From positions 1 to 33,185 of the forward strand of contig CAAGHA010000189.1 of NCBI GenBank assembly GCA_900769555.1: 33,185 nucleotides of DNA. Reading direction: 5' to 3'. The translations under genes and the position numbers were made by a program. The DNA is from Bacteroidales bacterium. Lineage in GTDB: Bacteria; Bacteroidota; Bacteroidia; Bacteroidales; Paludibacteraceae. The notes below the pieces were generated by a model. That model searched no databases, was not told where the DNA came from, and saw nothing but the letters and a program-made list of their open reading frames with translations. Below, piece by piece: positions 1 to 7,719 of this stretch (its first letter is position 1; each line of letters begins with the position of its first letter).

Positions 1-32
1 AAAAATTCCGGAAAGAAAGCGTGCTTGCCGGA

Positions 33-137
33 TCAAACACCAGGACAAGTACAATCGGCAATATCAACAAAAGGACGATCGCACAAATTAATAATATTAC
101 CATGTCCCAAGTGAAGATCTGATGTAAAAAATACCAT
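33..137 (-). pseudogene. N-terminal remnant of a calcineurin-like metallophosphoesterase
   Basis: A 34-codon reading frame opens with ATG at 137 after a good AAGGAGAG ribosome site. It begins MVFFTSDLHLGH and continues NIINLCDRPF, which matches the start of small metallophosphoesterases: a TSDxHxGH metal-binding strand followed by a C-x-RPF segment. It then ends at a TGA at 33, long before the remaining metal motifs could appear, so no active enzyme is encoded here unless a frameshift rejoins it beyond the window. Another frame of the same DNA, from an ATG at 103 and open to the window edge, encodes a run of about 20 hydrophobic residues that could be a membrane helix. Which frame is used cannot be decided from this end. 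It follows the HAD gene at 151 with 13 bases between. Confidence 0.45.
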
Positions 138-150
138 TTTCTCTCCTTAT

Positions 151-627
151 CTATTCCAGCTTCTTTAGTAAGATCCTTTTTGCCGTTTCGATGTGTTTCA
201 TTTCGAGCCCTCGTCCTATACGACTGTCCGTTTTTACCAGGTTGTTTGCAAGGTCACCCCAACCTCCAAATATATCATCTATAATCACAAAAGTTTGTAT
301 TTCACACGAATGATCATCAAGCCAAGCTTGTATCTCAGCAGAACGATCCGATGCGCTCAATACTGGTGTTTTGTCACTTATTTTTAGCCCGAACTTTTCA
401 AAGGTTGAATTTAACTCAATCCCTATACAGTCACATTCACCGCCTTCAATACTCCAATGCTTTCGCCAAGATGATGACAAAACAATTTCTGCATTAGTGC
501 TATCAACCAACTCCTTTAGCAACACCATTCTTGTCTCATCTATATTTCCTTCTTTATTAGTTCTCTGACGGTCATAAATTACTGAATTTAGAACCCCGTC
601 TATATCCAAAAAAATTATTCTTCTCAT
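151..627 (-). CDS. HAD-superfamily phosphatase-like protein
   Basis: A 158-residue protein starting MRRIIFLDIDGVLN, the HAD motif I signature with nucleophile and acid Asp at about residues 8 and 10. The SSSWR segment near residue 52 corresponds to motif II and the VIIDD segment near residue 115 to motif IV, so the catalytic core looks complete in a compact, cap-poor form. This FLDIDGVLN subgroup resembles the HAD domains found in RNA end-repair proteins, so a polynucleotide or nucleotide phosphatase role is plausible but inferred. GGAG lies just upstream of the ATG. It sits in a cassette alternating HAD and PPP-type phosphoesterases, 34 bases after the gene that ends at 662. Confidence 0.75.
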   Translation of the reverse strand: MRRIIFLDIDGVLNSVIYDRQRTNKEGNIDETRMVLLKELVDSTNAEIVLSSSWRKHWSIEGGECDCIGIELNSTFEKFGLKISDKTPVLSASDRSAEIQAWLDDHSCEIQTFVIIDDIFGGWGDLANNLVKTDSRIGRGLEMKHIETAKRILLKKLE

Positions 628-661
628 TTACAGCTCCGTTGGCTCGATTTTAATGCTATAT

Positions 662-1435
662 TTAATCCTCTATCACAATACAATTAAGTTTTCCACTTCC
701 AGCAGCACATGAGTCAAGAGCAATTATCCCATCCGAATAAAACGGTGAGAAATCAGCTGTTTCACCAAATTCTTCGCCCTTTTTTTCAATAAACGAATGC
801 CCATACGAAGTATGCCAATGACCACACACTATTGTTTTATTTGGTTCTGTAATGTGATACTTGTATGCAAGTTCCATCCCGTTAAACCAACGTGCGCGTC
901 TCCACTCCATTATGTCTGCATTTCTCCAATCCGAATTGTATTCATACTTTACATAAGGCCTAAACCCTTCCGTAAAACAAGGAATCCATCCATGAGTAAA
1001 AATATAATTCGGTGTTTCATAATAATCAACACAGGAAGGAAGAAGCTCCTTGTAAAATGAAGACTGCATTACTCGTCCAACTAATTCATTCGGATGTCTG
1101 TACGCCTCCATCTCATCCATTTCACTTATTTGCAGCAAACTGTCCCATGTCCTATTGAGATAATAATGTGACTTTACGCTGTCGCCTCGCGCTATTTCTT
1201 GCAAGCATTGAACAAGCAGTTCCTCATGGTTGCCAAGTATATATATAAGTCTACCTTCTTCCAAAAGCTGTACCATAAACTCAATTAGTTCTTTGGCTTC
1301 GAGTCCTCTATCAAGCAGATCTCCGCATACTATCAGCTTAGATAACTCTTTTTCATCAAAAAAGCCTTCCGCCTCAAGAGCAGTCTTTAAATATGTATAA
1401 TAACCGTGTATATCAGCGGTAACATAATATTTCAT
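662..1435 (-). CDS. PPP-type (ApaH/PrpE-like) metallophosphoesterase
   Basis: A 257-residue protein carrying the PPP phosphoesterase motifs in order: DIHG near residue 8, GDLLDRG near 38, GNHEE near 68, then THGW and CGHWHTSYGH in the C-terminal half, supplying the two-metal site ligands. The family removes phosphate from proteins or cleaves dinucleoside polyphosphates and RNA ends; the substrate here is unknown. Its ATG overlaps the TGA of the upstream HAD-FtsK-gamma gene (ATGA at 1432-1435), implying translational coupling and probable joint action. It is a clear paralogue of the N-terminal half of the gene at 2872-3924 but lacks the ASCH domain. Confidence 0.85.
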   Translation of the reverse strand: MKYYVTADIHGYYTYLKTALEAEGFFDEKELSKLIVCGDLLDRGLEAKELIEFMVQLLEEGRLIYILGNHEELLVQCLQEIARGDSVKSHYYLNRTWDSLLQISEMDEMEAYRHPNELVGRVMQSSFYKELLPSCVDYYETPNYIFTHGWIPCFTEGFRPYVKYEYNSDWRNADIMEWRRARWFNGMELAYKYHITEPNKTIVCGHWHTSYGHSFIEKKGEEFGETADFSPFYSDGIIALDSCAAGSGKLNCIVIED

Positions 1436-2208
1436 ATTTTTGTTTTTGCCTCGTCATATTCCAATAATGGCTTATACTTAATTCTACCATGTTTGTTTTC
1501 GGTAAACACAATATCTTTTTCTATCAAAGAATCAATCATAGCTGCTGCCCTGCCATAACCTATTTTGAACGATCTTTGCAACAGTGATGTAGACAATTCA
1601 CCAACGGCATATAATAACTCTATTGTTGCCTCTATTGATCCTTCTACATCTGCACTTGAGAGAGCTACCGTCGAAACATTATTCGCATTTCTATATTTCA
1701 AGCTCAAATGTGTTGCAATAGCCATTGTATACTCTTCTTCGCCAAAGCCATGTTCTTTGTTACATAAAATAAGATTATCGCTATGTACGCCTTTCTCATC
1801 AAACAAAGTTCCGAGTTCAGATGTATCGTCGTTTTTGTTCTTCAACAAGGATTCGTCATCATCAAAAACCAGATATGTTTCGATTTCGGGATGATTGGAC
1901 AAATAATCCGATATTTCAGTTGCTCTATCTTTCGTTGGCAAGGAGGTAGCACCAATTATTTTGATACCGGACCTAAGACCTGCATTTCTCAAACATTGTT
2001 CCCATTCGGGATACTTTCGCCATGTACTTGTTACCACGATATCGTAGCCATACTTTTGACAAAATTCGGACACCCACTGAACTGCCTGCGTGTCGTTAAC
2101 CACACCATCCTCGGGATATCCGTAACGGCATACCCATTTACCGTCTACGTTTGACCACAGTTTTCGATTCACTACGCCATCATAATCTAAAAATACTACT
2201 TTCTTCAC
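1432..2208 (-). CDS. HAD phosphatase fused to an FtsK-gamma-like winged helix
   Basis: A 258-residue two-domain protein. Residues 1 to about 150 are a HAD domain: FLDYDGVVN (motif I), TSTWRK (motif II), and VFDDDES (acidic motif IV). Residues about 193-243 resemble the FtsK gamma winged helix, with the pattern LLYAVGELSTSLLQRSFKIGY, then GRAAAMIDSLIEKDIV. In FtsK/SpoIIIE this C-terminal domain recognises short DNA motifs. Here it is attached to a phosphatase instead of a motor, so a DNA-directed or FtsK-partnered phosphatase is possible (inference). It starts at ATG 2208 after AAGGAG, 13 bases downstream of the Sel1-like gene, and overlaps the next gene by 4 bases. Confidence 0.8.
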   Translation of the reverse strand: MKKVVFLDYDGVVNRKLWSNVDGKWVCRYGYPEDGVVNDTQAVQWVSEFCQKYGYDIVVTSTWRKYPEWEQCLRNAGLRSGIKIIGATSLPTKDRATEISDYLSNHPEIETYLVFDDDESLLKNKNDDTSELGTLFDEKGVHSDNLILCNKEHGFGEEEYTMAIATHLSLKYRNANNVSTVALSSADVEGSIEATIELLYAVGELSTSLLQRSFKIGYGRAAAMIDSLIEKDIVFTENKHGRIKYKPLLEYDEAKTKI

Positions 2209-2221
2209 TTCACACTTCTCC

Positions 2222-2860
2222 TTATCTTAACCAAGAAATCCAAGCTGAATAACATAATTGTTTCATTTCTTCATCATCGCTATAACAAACAGGAATATTC
2301 GTTGATATAACTGCTTGTCGCTCTTCACTACTCCGTAGCTCCTCGAATTTGCAATAATAAAATTTGTGTTTTTTCATATCCGGCTCAATTACATAATATC
2401 CATCACGATAAATGATAGCAAGCATATAAGCCGCAGGAGCAAATCCAAGGTTGTATGCGCTTTCTATCCATTTTAACAACTCATTAACAATACCATTTTT
2501 TTCTTCTAAGTTCATCGTCTTAGATTCCAATCGAAATCTATCATCGACTTGTTCCATACAGAAAAAAGCATATTGCATTACCGCCATATCGTGACCACGC
2601 TCTATAGCCAGCGGTAAAAGCTCCATCACTCTCTTATGTTCTTCTTTTTCCTTAGCGCTATATTCCCAAGCAAGCTCAAGGTCGCATTTTTTCCATCTGT
2701 ATTCAAAGTATAAATGGGAATACTTCGCACCACGCTTTATATGATGTACGGCTTGTTTATAATACTTTTTCCCTTCCGTAGAACCCGACGAACCCAGTCC
2801 ATAAAACAAATATTTTCTCCCAAGCTTGATTGTCTTTTTATCACTACAAACGATTGCCAC
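2222..2860 (-). CDS. Sel1/TPR-like helical repeat protein
   Basis: A 212-residue protein of helical pairs with the Sel1-like spacing of small residues (for example LLPLAIERGHDMAVMQYAF, and a second unit ending AAYMLAIIYRDGYY). Such repeats usually form scaffolds that bind other proteins; no catalytic motif is visible. The start is a GTG at 2860, chosen because AGGAGG lies about 8 bases upstream and overlaps the TAG stop of the PPP-ASCH gene. It is placed between the two HAD/PPP pairs, suggesting a scaffold or regulator for them. Repeat assignment is by pattern only and weaker than for its neighbours. Confidence 0.55.
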   Translation of the reverse strand: MAIVCSDKKTIKLGRKYLFYGLGSSGSTEGKKYYKQAVHHIKRGAKYSHLYFEYRWKKCDLELAWEYSAKEKEEHKRVMELLPLAIERGHDMAVMQYAFFCMEQVDDRFRLESKTMNLEEKNGIVNELLKWIESAYNLGFAPAAYMLAIIYRDGYYVIEPDMKKHKFYYCKFEELRSSEERQAVISTNIPVCYSDDEEMKQLCYSAWISWLR

Positions 2861-2871
2861 TACAGCCCCTC

Positions 2872-3924
2872 CTATATCAACAATTGCACCTTTATTGCCA
2901 TAACACCGTTCTTTTGAATTGAATTATCATCATAAAATCTTTTCATATACCCACATATAAAACTTGCTTTTCTTTTTGCAAATCCCATTGATCTTGCATC
3001 AAAATCAGCCACCAATGCTTCAAATGATGGATACGCATATGTGCCTAACACCTTTACCTTTATCGTTTCTCCGGAGAGATCGTCTGCAGAAAAACAAATC
3101 ACATCTCCGATTTTGATACATTTGCGCTTTTCATCGAACAACCGCAACTCAATTGTTTTACTGCCTTTTGCAATTTTATCAAAGAATTCTCTTTTTAACG
3201 TCATAGAATGCATGTTGACCTTTAACGGCTCATCCTCAAGCACCAAAACATTGATTTCCCGACTTCTGACCGTGTTAGAATCTATCGCGATGAAATGTTT
3301 TCCATAATAAGGCGAACAATCTTCTGACTCGCGAGATGCATCTATTTGGCATGCATATTTCGATGCTCTGTGCCCACACACAATCGTCTTGTTTATCACG
3401 CCATATTTATCATATAGTTCAATCCAACTTTCCCAACGAGCATCACTCCACTCACTTAACGGAACATTTCTCCAATCGCCGGAAAGACTATTGATTTCGG
3501 GAATCCAGCCATGCACAAATACATAATTTTGAGTCTCATAGTAATCAACTGTTTGAGACAAATAATCCAAAATCCGTTTTCTTCGATAATCAGAAATATT
3601 AATTCTTCCTCTGCTATCAATACTATCGGACCCGAATAAATTCTCTATGGTTGTTTCCGTGCCATTATACATATCTGCAACATTGATATAACCACGCTTA
3701 ATGGCATTCATAAGCATTTCTTCGTGATTTCCCCGAATGATGATCTTGTTTGATATTGTATTTAAATATTCATATAATTCCTTATTCTCGTTCCCACGGT
3801 CAAAACAATCACCACAAATGATAAGCAAATGGTCTAAACTATTTGGATTAAAGCCGCTGTTTGTTAGTGAGGCTTTTAGAATTGACAAATGCCCGTGCAC
3901 ATCGGAAACAACAAAAAATTTCAT
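2872..3924 (-). CDS. PPP-type metallophosphoesterase fused to an ASCH domain
   Basis: A 350-residue fusion. Residues 1 to about 235 hold the PPP phosphoesterase motifs SDVHGH, GDCFDRG, GNHEE, VHGW and CGHR. Residues about 237-350 look like an ASCH domain: an N-terminal MHSMTLKREFFDKIAKGSK segment followed by TIELRL, GDVICF, a central KVLGTY strand and a final VMAIKV strand. ASCH domains relate to PUA and often bind RNA or modified nucleosides, which points to an RNA- or nucleotide-directed phosphatase (inference). It is the first gene after the terminator at 3937-4001, with GAAAGG as ribosome site directly behind the T-run. It is paralogous to the gene at 662. Confidence 0.8.
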   Translation of the reverse strand: MKFFVVSDVHGHLSILKASLTNSGFNPNSLDHLLIICGDCFDRGNENKELYEYLNTISNKIIIRGNHEEMLMNAIKRGYINVADMYNGTETTIENLFGSDSIDSRGRINISDYRRKRILDYLSQTVDYYETQNYVFVHGWIPEINSLSGDWRNVPLSEWSDARWESWIELYDKYGVINKTIVCGHRASKYACQIDASRESEDCSPYYGKHFIAIDSNTVRSREINVLVLEDEPLKVNMHSMTLKREFFDKIAKGSKTIELRLFDEKRKCIKIGDVICFSADDLSGETIKVKVLGTYAYPSFEALVADFDARSMGFAKRKASFICGYMKRFYDDNSIQKNGVMAIKVQLLI

Positions 3925-3936
3925 ACGGTTCCTTTC

Positions 3937-4001
3937 AAAAAAAGAGTGAACTCAAAACGACCAAACGCGTTTGTAAGCGTTTGCCATCACCGAGTTCACT
4001 C
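3937..4001 (-). terminator. Intrinsic terminator or attenuator with nested hairpin
   Basis: Read on the minus strand, a perfect 10-bp inverted repeat (GAGTGAACTC with GAGTTCACTC, at 3992-4001 and 3944-3953) is followed directly by seven T (3943-3937). A second 7-bp hairpin, CAAACGC with GCGTTTG, is nested inside. This should end transcription of the long operon between the genes at 4022 and 2872. Because it abuts the ribosome site of the next gene, it may act as an attenuator rather than a full stop. Confidence 0.7.
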
Positions 4002-4021
4002 AATGTTATATAGTGCTTTAT

Positions 4022-4483
4022 TTATAGTTCAGATTGGTGTGCAACTTCTCTTGCATTGATATAAATATCAATATCGAGGACAACATTCGCGTGATTATCC
4101 GTCTTAATTACATTATATACCGTTTCAAGATAGGTTCCAATTCCATTCTGCACAAAAACACTTGCGACTTCTACCTCGCTCATATTTTTAGCTGTAATAT
4201 ACGATTCGAAGCAAAATACCTTAAACATTAGTGTTTCGCTCGGCTGCGAAACATCTATATTATCATTAACTACAATTCCGATACCATTACAAAACTCTTT
4301 TGCAGCATTTACCAAAGCTTCATCATTATAGTTTTCATTATTCTTCTTAATGCTCTGATAAATATCGGATACCACAATTCTTGCGAGAGCAGCATTCTCA
4401 TTCATGCCAGACATCATTACAACATTTGATGCGAATTTTGCAATATTCCCCAAATATGTGTACTTAACATATTGTCTATTCAT
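4022..4483 (-). CDS. Hypothetical 153-residue protein
   Basis: I do not recognise a family. The protein is mixed helical/strand, soluble, without signal peptide or membrane helix, and ends with a strand-rich VVLDIDIYINARE segment. GGGAGG lies 6 bases before the ATG at 4483, so it is probably expressed. It is the last gene before the terminator at 3937-4001 and 25 bases after the DUF6788-like gene. Confidence 0.6.
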   Translation of the reverse strand: MNRQYVKYTYLGNIAKFASNVVMMSGMNENAALARIVVSDIYQSIKKNNENYNDEALVNAAKEFCNGIGIVVNDNIDVSQPSETLMFKVFCFESYITAKNMSEVEVASVFVQNGIGTYLETVYNVIKTDNHANVVLDIDIYINAREVAHQSEL

Positions 4484-4508
4484 AATTTGCCTCCCTCAGT
4501 AAATCGAA

Positions 4509-4823
4509 CTATCTAATGTTTTCTAACTTCTCTATTCTTTCATACTCTGCATCGAGCATTCTTATCATTTCGACGAGACGATCTCGTTCTTCTATCTGTA
4601 CTTGTAGCTCGGGGATCATTTTCTCTGTTCCCGCGTATTTTGTTATAATCTTTTTACCATCGCGATACTTGAAATAACAATACTTTCTGCCCTTACTCTC
4701 GCGAATTGTTAAAGATCCACGTGGGAACCCCAAGAGGCGTTGCTCATATGCAGATCGCATTTCTCTGTTTCTGATTTTTTCTTTTTCAATAATATTGTCT
4801 ATAACAAATTTTTCTGTAGGCAT
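4509..4823 (-). CDS. DUF6788-like small basic protein
   Basis: A 104-residue protein with a central GSLTIRESKGRKYCYFKYRD segment and a following K-x-I-T-K-Y-AG strand, then a charged C-terminal coiled coil (about residues 70-104). The pattern of RGSL, GRKYxYxxYR and KYxG fits the small DUF6788-type proteins frequent in Firmicutes accessory DNA; the function is unknown. An AAGGAA is present but distant from the ATG, so the ribosome site is weak. It lies between two other unknown genes at the end of the operon. Confidence 0.55.
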   Translation of the reverse strand: MPTEKFVIDNIIEKEKIRNREMRSAYEQRLLGFPRGSLTIRESKGRKYCYFKYRDGKKIITKYAGTEKMIPELQVQIEERDRLVEMIRMLDAEYERIEKLENIR

Positions 4824-4869
4824 TTATCCAACTCACATTTCCTTAATTGACTTGTAAAACAAGCAATAT

Positions 4870-5430
4870 TCAAATACTATATAAAAGTTCATCCTTATTG
4901 TTTCGTATAAGTGGAAGAAGACCGCGCAAATATGGTGCAGAAATTTCTGTAACACCATATCCATGAATGCATCGATTTAAGCTTTTGTCGGCGAAAATAA
5001 AATGCAATTCCCAATGATCCAGATCAAAACCATCACTATTTAAATTTCCATTCAATAAGTTTTCTATCGGATGCTCTTTTAAGAAAGTCACTATCTGCTC
5101 CTTTCTTGCAAGGTCATCTTCTATTATCACCTGGCAAGCATAACCTCGACCACTAAGTCCATTCAATGACTTATATTGAATGCAAATACATTCATTAATG
5201 CGTGATATAAACTCTTCATTTGGTGATGGAGTAGCAGATTCTACAAAAGGCATAAGTTTAGAATAGGAATTGCAAACGTCTTGGAAATTCGCACTCCGTT
5301 CCTTTTTCCTTTTTCTTTCCGCTATACTATCCTTAATTAGAACAACAATAATCCAAGGCAATGAAATAATGAACATCAGTATGTATAGAAACACACTATA
5401 CCATTTCTGTTCGTTCGCCTTGTTTTTCAT
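4870..5430 (-). CDS. Hypothetical single-pass membrane protein
   Basis: A 186-residue protein with one clear membrane helix at about residues 12-33 (YILMFIISLPWIIVV core), followed by a basic KRKKER stretch that should place the C-terminal domain in the cytoplasm. The remaining ~140 residues form a mixed alpha/beta domain I cannot assign. An AGAGGA lies upstream of the ATG at 5430. It is one of only two evident membrane proteins in the operon, the other being the GLUG protein, so it could anchor part of the system (inference). Confidence 0.6.
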   Translation of the reverse strand: MKNKANEQKWYSVFLYILMFIISLPWIIVVLIKDSIAERKRKKERSANFQDVCNSYSKLMPFVESATPSPNEEFISRINECICIQYKSLNGLSGRGYACQVIIEDDLARKEQIVTFLKEHPIENLLNGNLNSDGFDLDHWELHFIFADKSLNRCIHGYGVTEISAPYLRGLLPLIRNNKDELLYSI

Positions 5431-5458
5431 ACGTCCAATCCTCTCACCGCTTCACACT

Positions 5459-6100
5459 TTAACGATTTATATATCCAAGATCTTCTCCATCTTGTATCTC
5501 TCTTATCCAACAATTCTTAGGGTTTCTCTCTTCGTGATACCATTCCGGCGAATAATGAAACCATCTCAAAAGAAAGGTTCTAAGAGTAGTTCCGTGCGTG
5601 AATATAAACAACGTATCTACGCCATGCTTTTCATAATCGCGATGAATTGTTCCCATAAATTGATGCACTCTAATAGCAACGTCAAAAGGACTTTCACCAA
5701 GCGGAAGTCTCGCATAGAATTTCCCATAATTTGCAAGTTGCCGTTCATACTCAGCAAATTCCGCAGGGTATAATTTGCCCCACTCTTCTTCGGGTACAGA
5801 ATCAAACAAACCAAACTGCTGCTCTGTTAACGTAATATCCTCTCGAATGTCAGCAATATTCAAATATTTATTGAACTCATCGCATGTCTGTCTTGTGCGA
5901 AGATAAGGGCTACGCCAAATTCGCGCTTGAGATAAATCAATATTTTTCTCTTGACAGTATTTTGCTAACCACTCTCCATTTTCCGCAGCTTGAGCTTTAC
6001 CATGTTCGGTTAAAGAGACCAAATGATCTGGAACTCTTTTAATGTAGTTTTCGCCCACATTTGCTACTGATTCACCGTGTCTGATTAAGAATATGTGCAT
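5459..6100 (-). CDS. Histidine phosphatase superfamily (phosphoglycerate mutase-like) protein
   Basis: A 213-residue protein opening MHIFLIRHGES with the phospho-accepting RHG motif at residues 7-9. RSPYLRTRQT supplies the next arginine of the phosphate pocket, LTEQQFG the general acid region, and FIFTHGTTLRTF the second catalytic histidine. The full length and complete pocket argue for an active phosphatase; the substrate could be a small metabolite or phosphoprotein. It sits between the RCC1-type protein and a membrane protein with short gaps, so it is probably co-expressed. It adds a further phosphatase class to an operon rich in phosphate-handling enzymes. Confidence 0.85.
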   Translation of the reverse strand: MHIFLIRHGESVANVGENYIKRVPDHLVSLTEHGKAQAAENGEWLAKYCQEKNIDLSQARIWRSPYLRTRQTCDEFNKYLNIADIREDITLTEQQFGLFDSVPEEEWGKLYPAEFAEYERQLANYGKFYARLPLGESPFDVAIRVHQFMGTIHRDYEKHGVDTLFIFTHGTTLRTFLLRWFHYSPEWYHEERNPKNCWIREIQDGEDLGYINR

Positions 6101-6118
6101 ATACCTTCCCCGTCTTTA

Positions 6119-7483
6119 CTAATTGAATAGATTCCACTTATCCACATCACACTGCCCGTACTCATTGTTGCCGCAAGCAACAACAGTCCCATCTTTTCGC
6201 AAACCGACCGTATGATTTTCGCCACAAGCAATCTGGACAATATCTCTCCACGAATCTACCAGACATTGTCCATGGTCATTTTTACCGCAAGCAACGACAG
6301 AACCATCTTTCTTAAGACCTACTGCGTGATCTTTGCCACCAGATATTGAAATAATATCGTTCCAATCGTTGACACCATAAAATACTGGCAAGAAAAATTT
6401 TGAATCGGTAGAAACACCACAAGACAACACTTTGCCATCATTACGCAATCCTAATATGGAAACATAATTAGAGCAAAAATCATTACAACAAAAATCTACA
6501 ACGCCATCCCAATTGGGAATCTTATAATCTTGAACAAACACCTCTCCGCTTCGTCCGAGTCCGATGATTGCTGGGAGCGTCAATTCAATTTTTATAATAT
6601 CGCGCCAATTTTTAGCAACATCTTTGTAACGAGTATCGAAACTCAAGCATACTACAGTACCATCTTTTTTTAGAGCCGCAAACGATGAATCATAATTAAC
6701 AATGTCAACCACTTCCACCGTTTCCAAAAAACTCTTTTCTACTTTGCTCAATCGATCCCATGAATAGCCAATTAAACTTCCGTCCTTTTTTAGCCCAATC
6801 ACCGTCAAGTTACATAGTGATGAACAAACCTTAATAACGTCTCTCCATTTGTTCAATTGAGCCTTAAACTTCAAGGCTTCAAAACCAGATTTATAAGAAT
6901 CATTATAAATTACAGTCCCGTCTGTTCTTACAGCAATTGAGCCACTCTTTGAAATAGAGTCTACCTTTTCCCACGAAGAGTATATTTGCTTTTCATAGTC
7001 AGCTACCCCCGCACACAGAACTTTTCCCATTTTCGTAAACGCATATGTAGAATTCAAATGACATACCAATCTATCTCTACGAACATCATGGGGAGAACAC
7101 GAAGGTAACTGCACATCAACATTGGAGTTTTTTTCAACACAATAATTATCTTGCCTCTGAGTATTGGCTCTTTTAATACCGATCACAAAACAGATTTCCT
7201 CAACAAGGCACTCTGCGATTCTCCGATCCATAAGTGCATTGTTTTTTAGCGTATCTACAGCACGCAGAATAGAAAATTCTGCATTGTCGGAACTTTCAGT
7301 TGCTGAGAGAAGAATTCGCATCGCTCCGGAATCATATACATTCTTTAATGCACTACGTTCTATCTTAGCATTTGGAACCAAGTCAGCAAAAAGCGCTATT
7401 GTTTTACGCTCGTCGTGCAAAACTACAATTCCGTATCGTTCTTTAATTTGATTTAATCCTTCTCTCAACAACTTACTATTCAT
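6119..7483 (-). CDS. Shared-N-domain protein with RCC1-like repeats
   Basis: A 454-residue protein. Residues 1 to about 101 are the domain shared by six proteins here (motif LFADLVP at about 31-37, then conserved A-x-Y/D and a final helix). From about 150 to the end, RCC1-type repeats appear, clearest in GLKKDGSVVACGKNDHGQC and GLRKDGTVVACGNNEYGQC, forming a probable seven-bladed beta-propeller for protein binding. No membrane helix is seen. AGGTGAT precedes the ATG. It is the last of the shared-domain proteins in transcription order and directly follows a small unknown gene. The propeller is probably the exchangeable partner-binding part, with the N-domain as common recruiter (inference). 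Confidence 0.75.
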   Translation of the reverse strand: MNSKLLREGLNQIKERYGIVVLHDERKTIALFADLVPNAKIERSALKNVYDSGAMRILLSATESSDNAEFSILRAVDTLKNNALMDRRIAECLVEEICFVIGIKRANTQRQDNYCVEKNSNVDVQLPSCSPHDVRRDRLVCHLNSTYAFTKMGKVLCAGVADYEKQIYSSWEKVDSISKSGSIAVRTDGTVIYNDSYKSGFEALKFKAQLNKWRDVIKVCSSLCNLTVIGLKKDGSLIGYSWDRLSKVEKSFLETVEVVDIVNYDSSFAALKKDGTVVCLSFDTRYKDVAKNWRDIIKIELTLPAIIGLGRSGEVFVQDYKIPNWDGVVDFCCNDFCSNYVSILGLRNDGKVLSCGVSTDSKFFLPVFYGVNDWNDIISISGGKDHAVGLKKDGSVVACGKNDHGQCLVDSWRDIVQIACGENHTVGLRKDGTVVACGNNEYGQCDVDKWNLFN

Positions 7484-7503
7484 GCAATCACCTGTGATTC
7501 TGG

Positions 7504-7701
7504 TTATTTTTTATCATGTGATGCTGCTCTGTGTGCATCTCCTAAAGTTCGATTGCTATCATTTAGCATTTGACCCGCTGTTGCGTTGGTTAGGTCTAAT
7601 GAATGGGTATGAGATCCATGATCCACAACAATCTTCGCATTGGTATCCGTCACTTTCCATTCATTTTTTTGATTATTCTTATTATCGAAATAATTTGACA
7701 T
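7504..7701 (-). CDS. Small hypothetical His/Asn-rich protein
   Basis: A 65-residue polar protein with the segment KIVVDHGSHTHSLDL and many Asn, Asp and His residues. I do not recognise a family. AAGGAG lies about 7 bases before the ATG at 7701, and it fits tightly between the GLUG and RCC1 genes, which supports expression. No signal peptide or membrane helix is visible. Confidence 0.6.
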   Translation of the reverse strand: MSNYFDNKNNQKNEWKVTDTNAKIVVDHGSHTHSLDLTNATAGQMLNDSNRTLGDAHRAASHDKK

Positions 7702-7719
7702 GTTATTTCTCCTTACATC

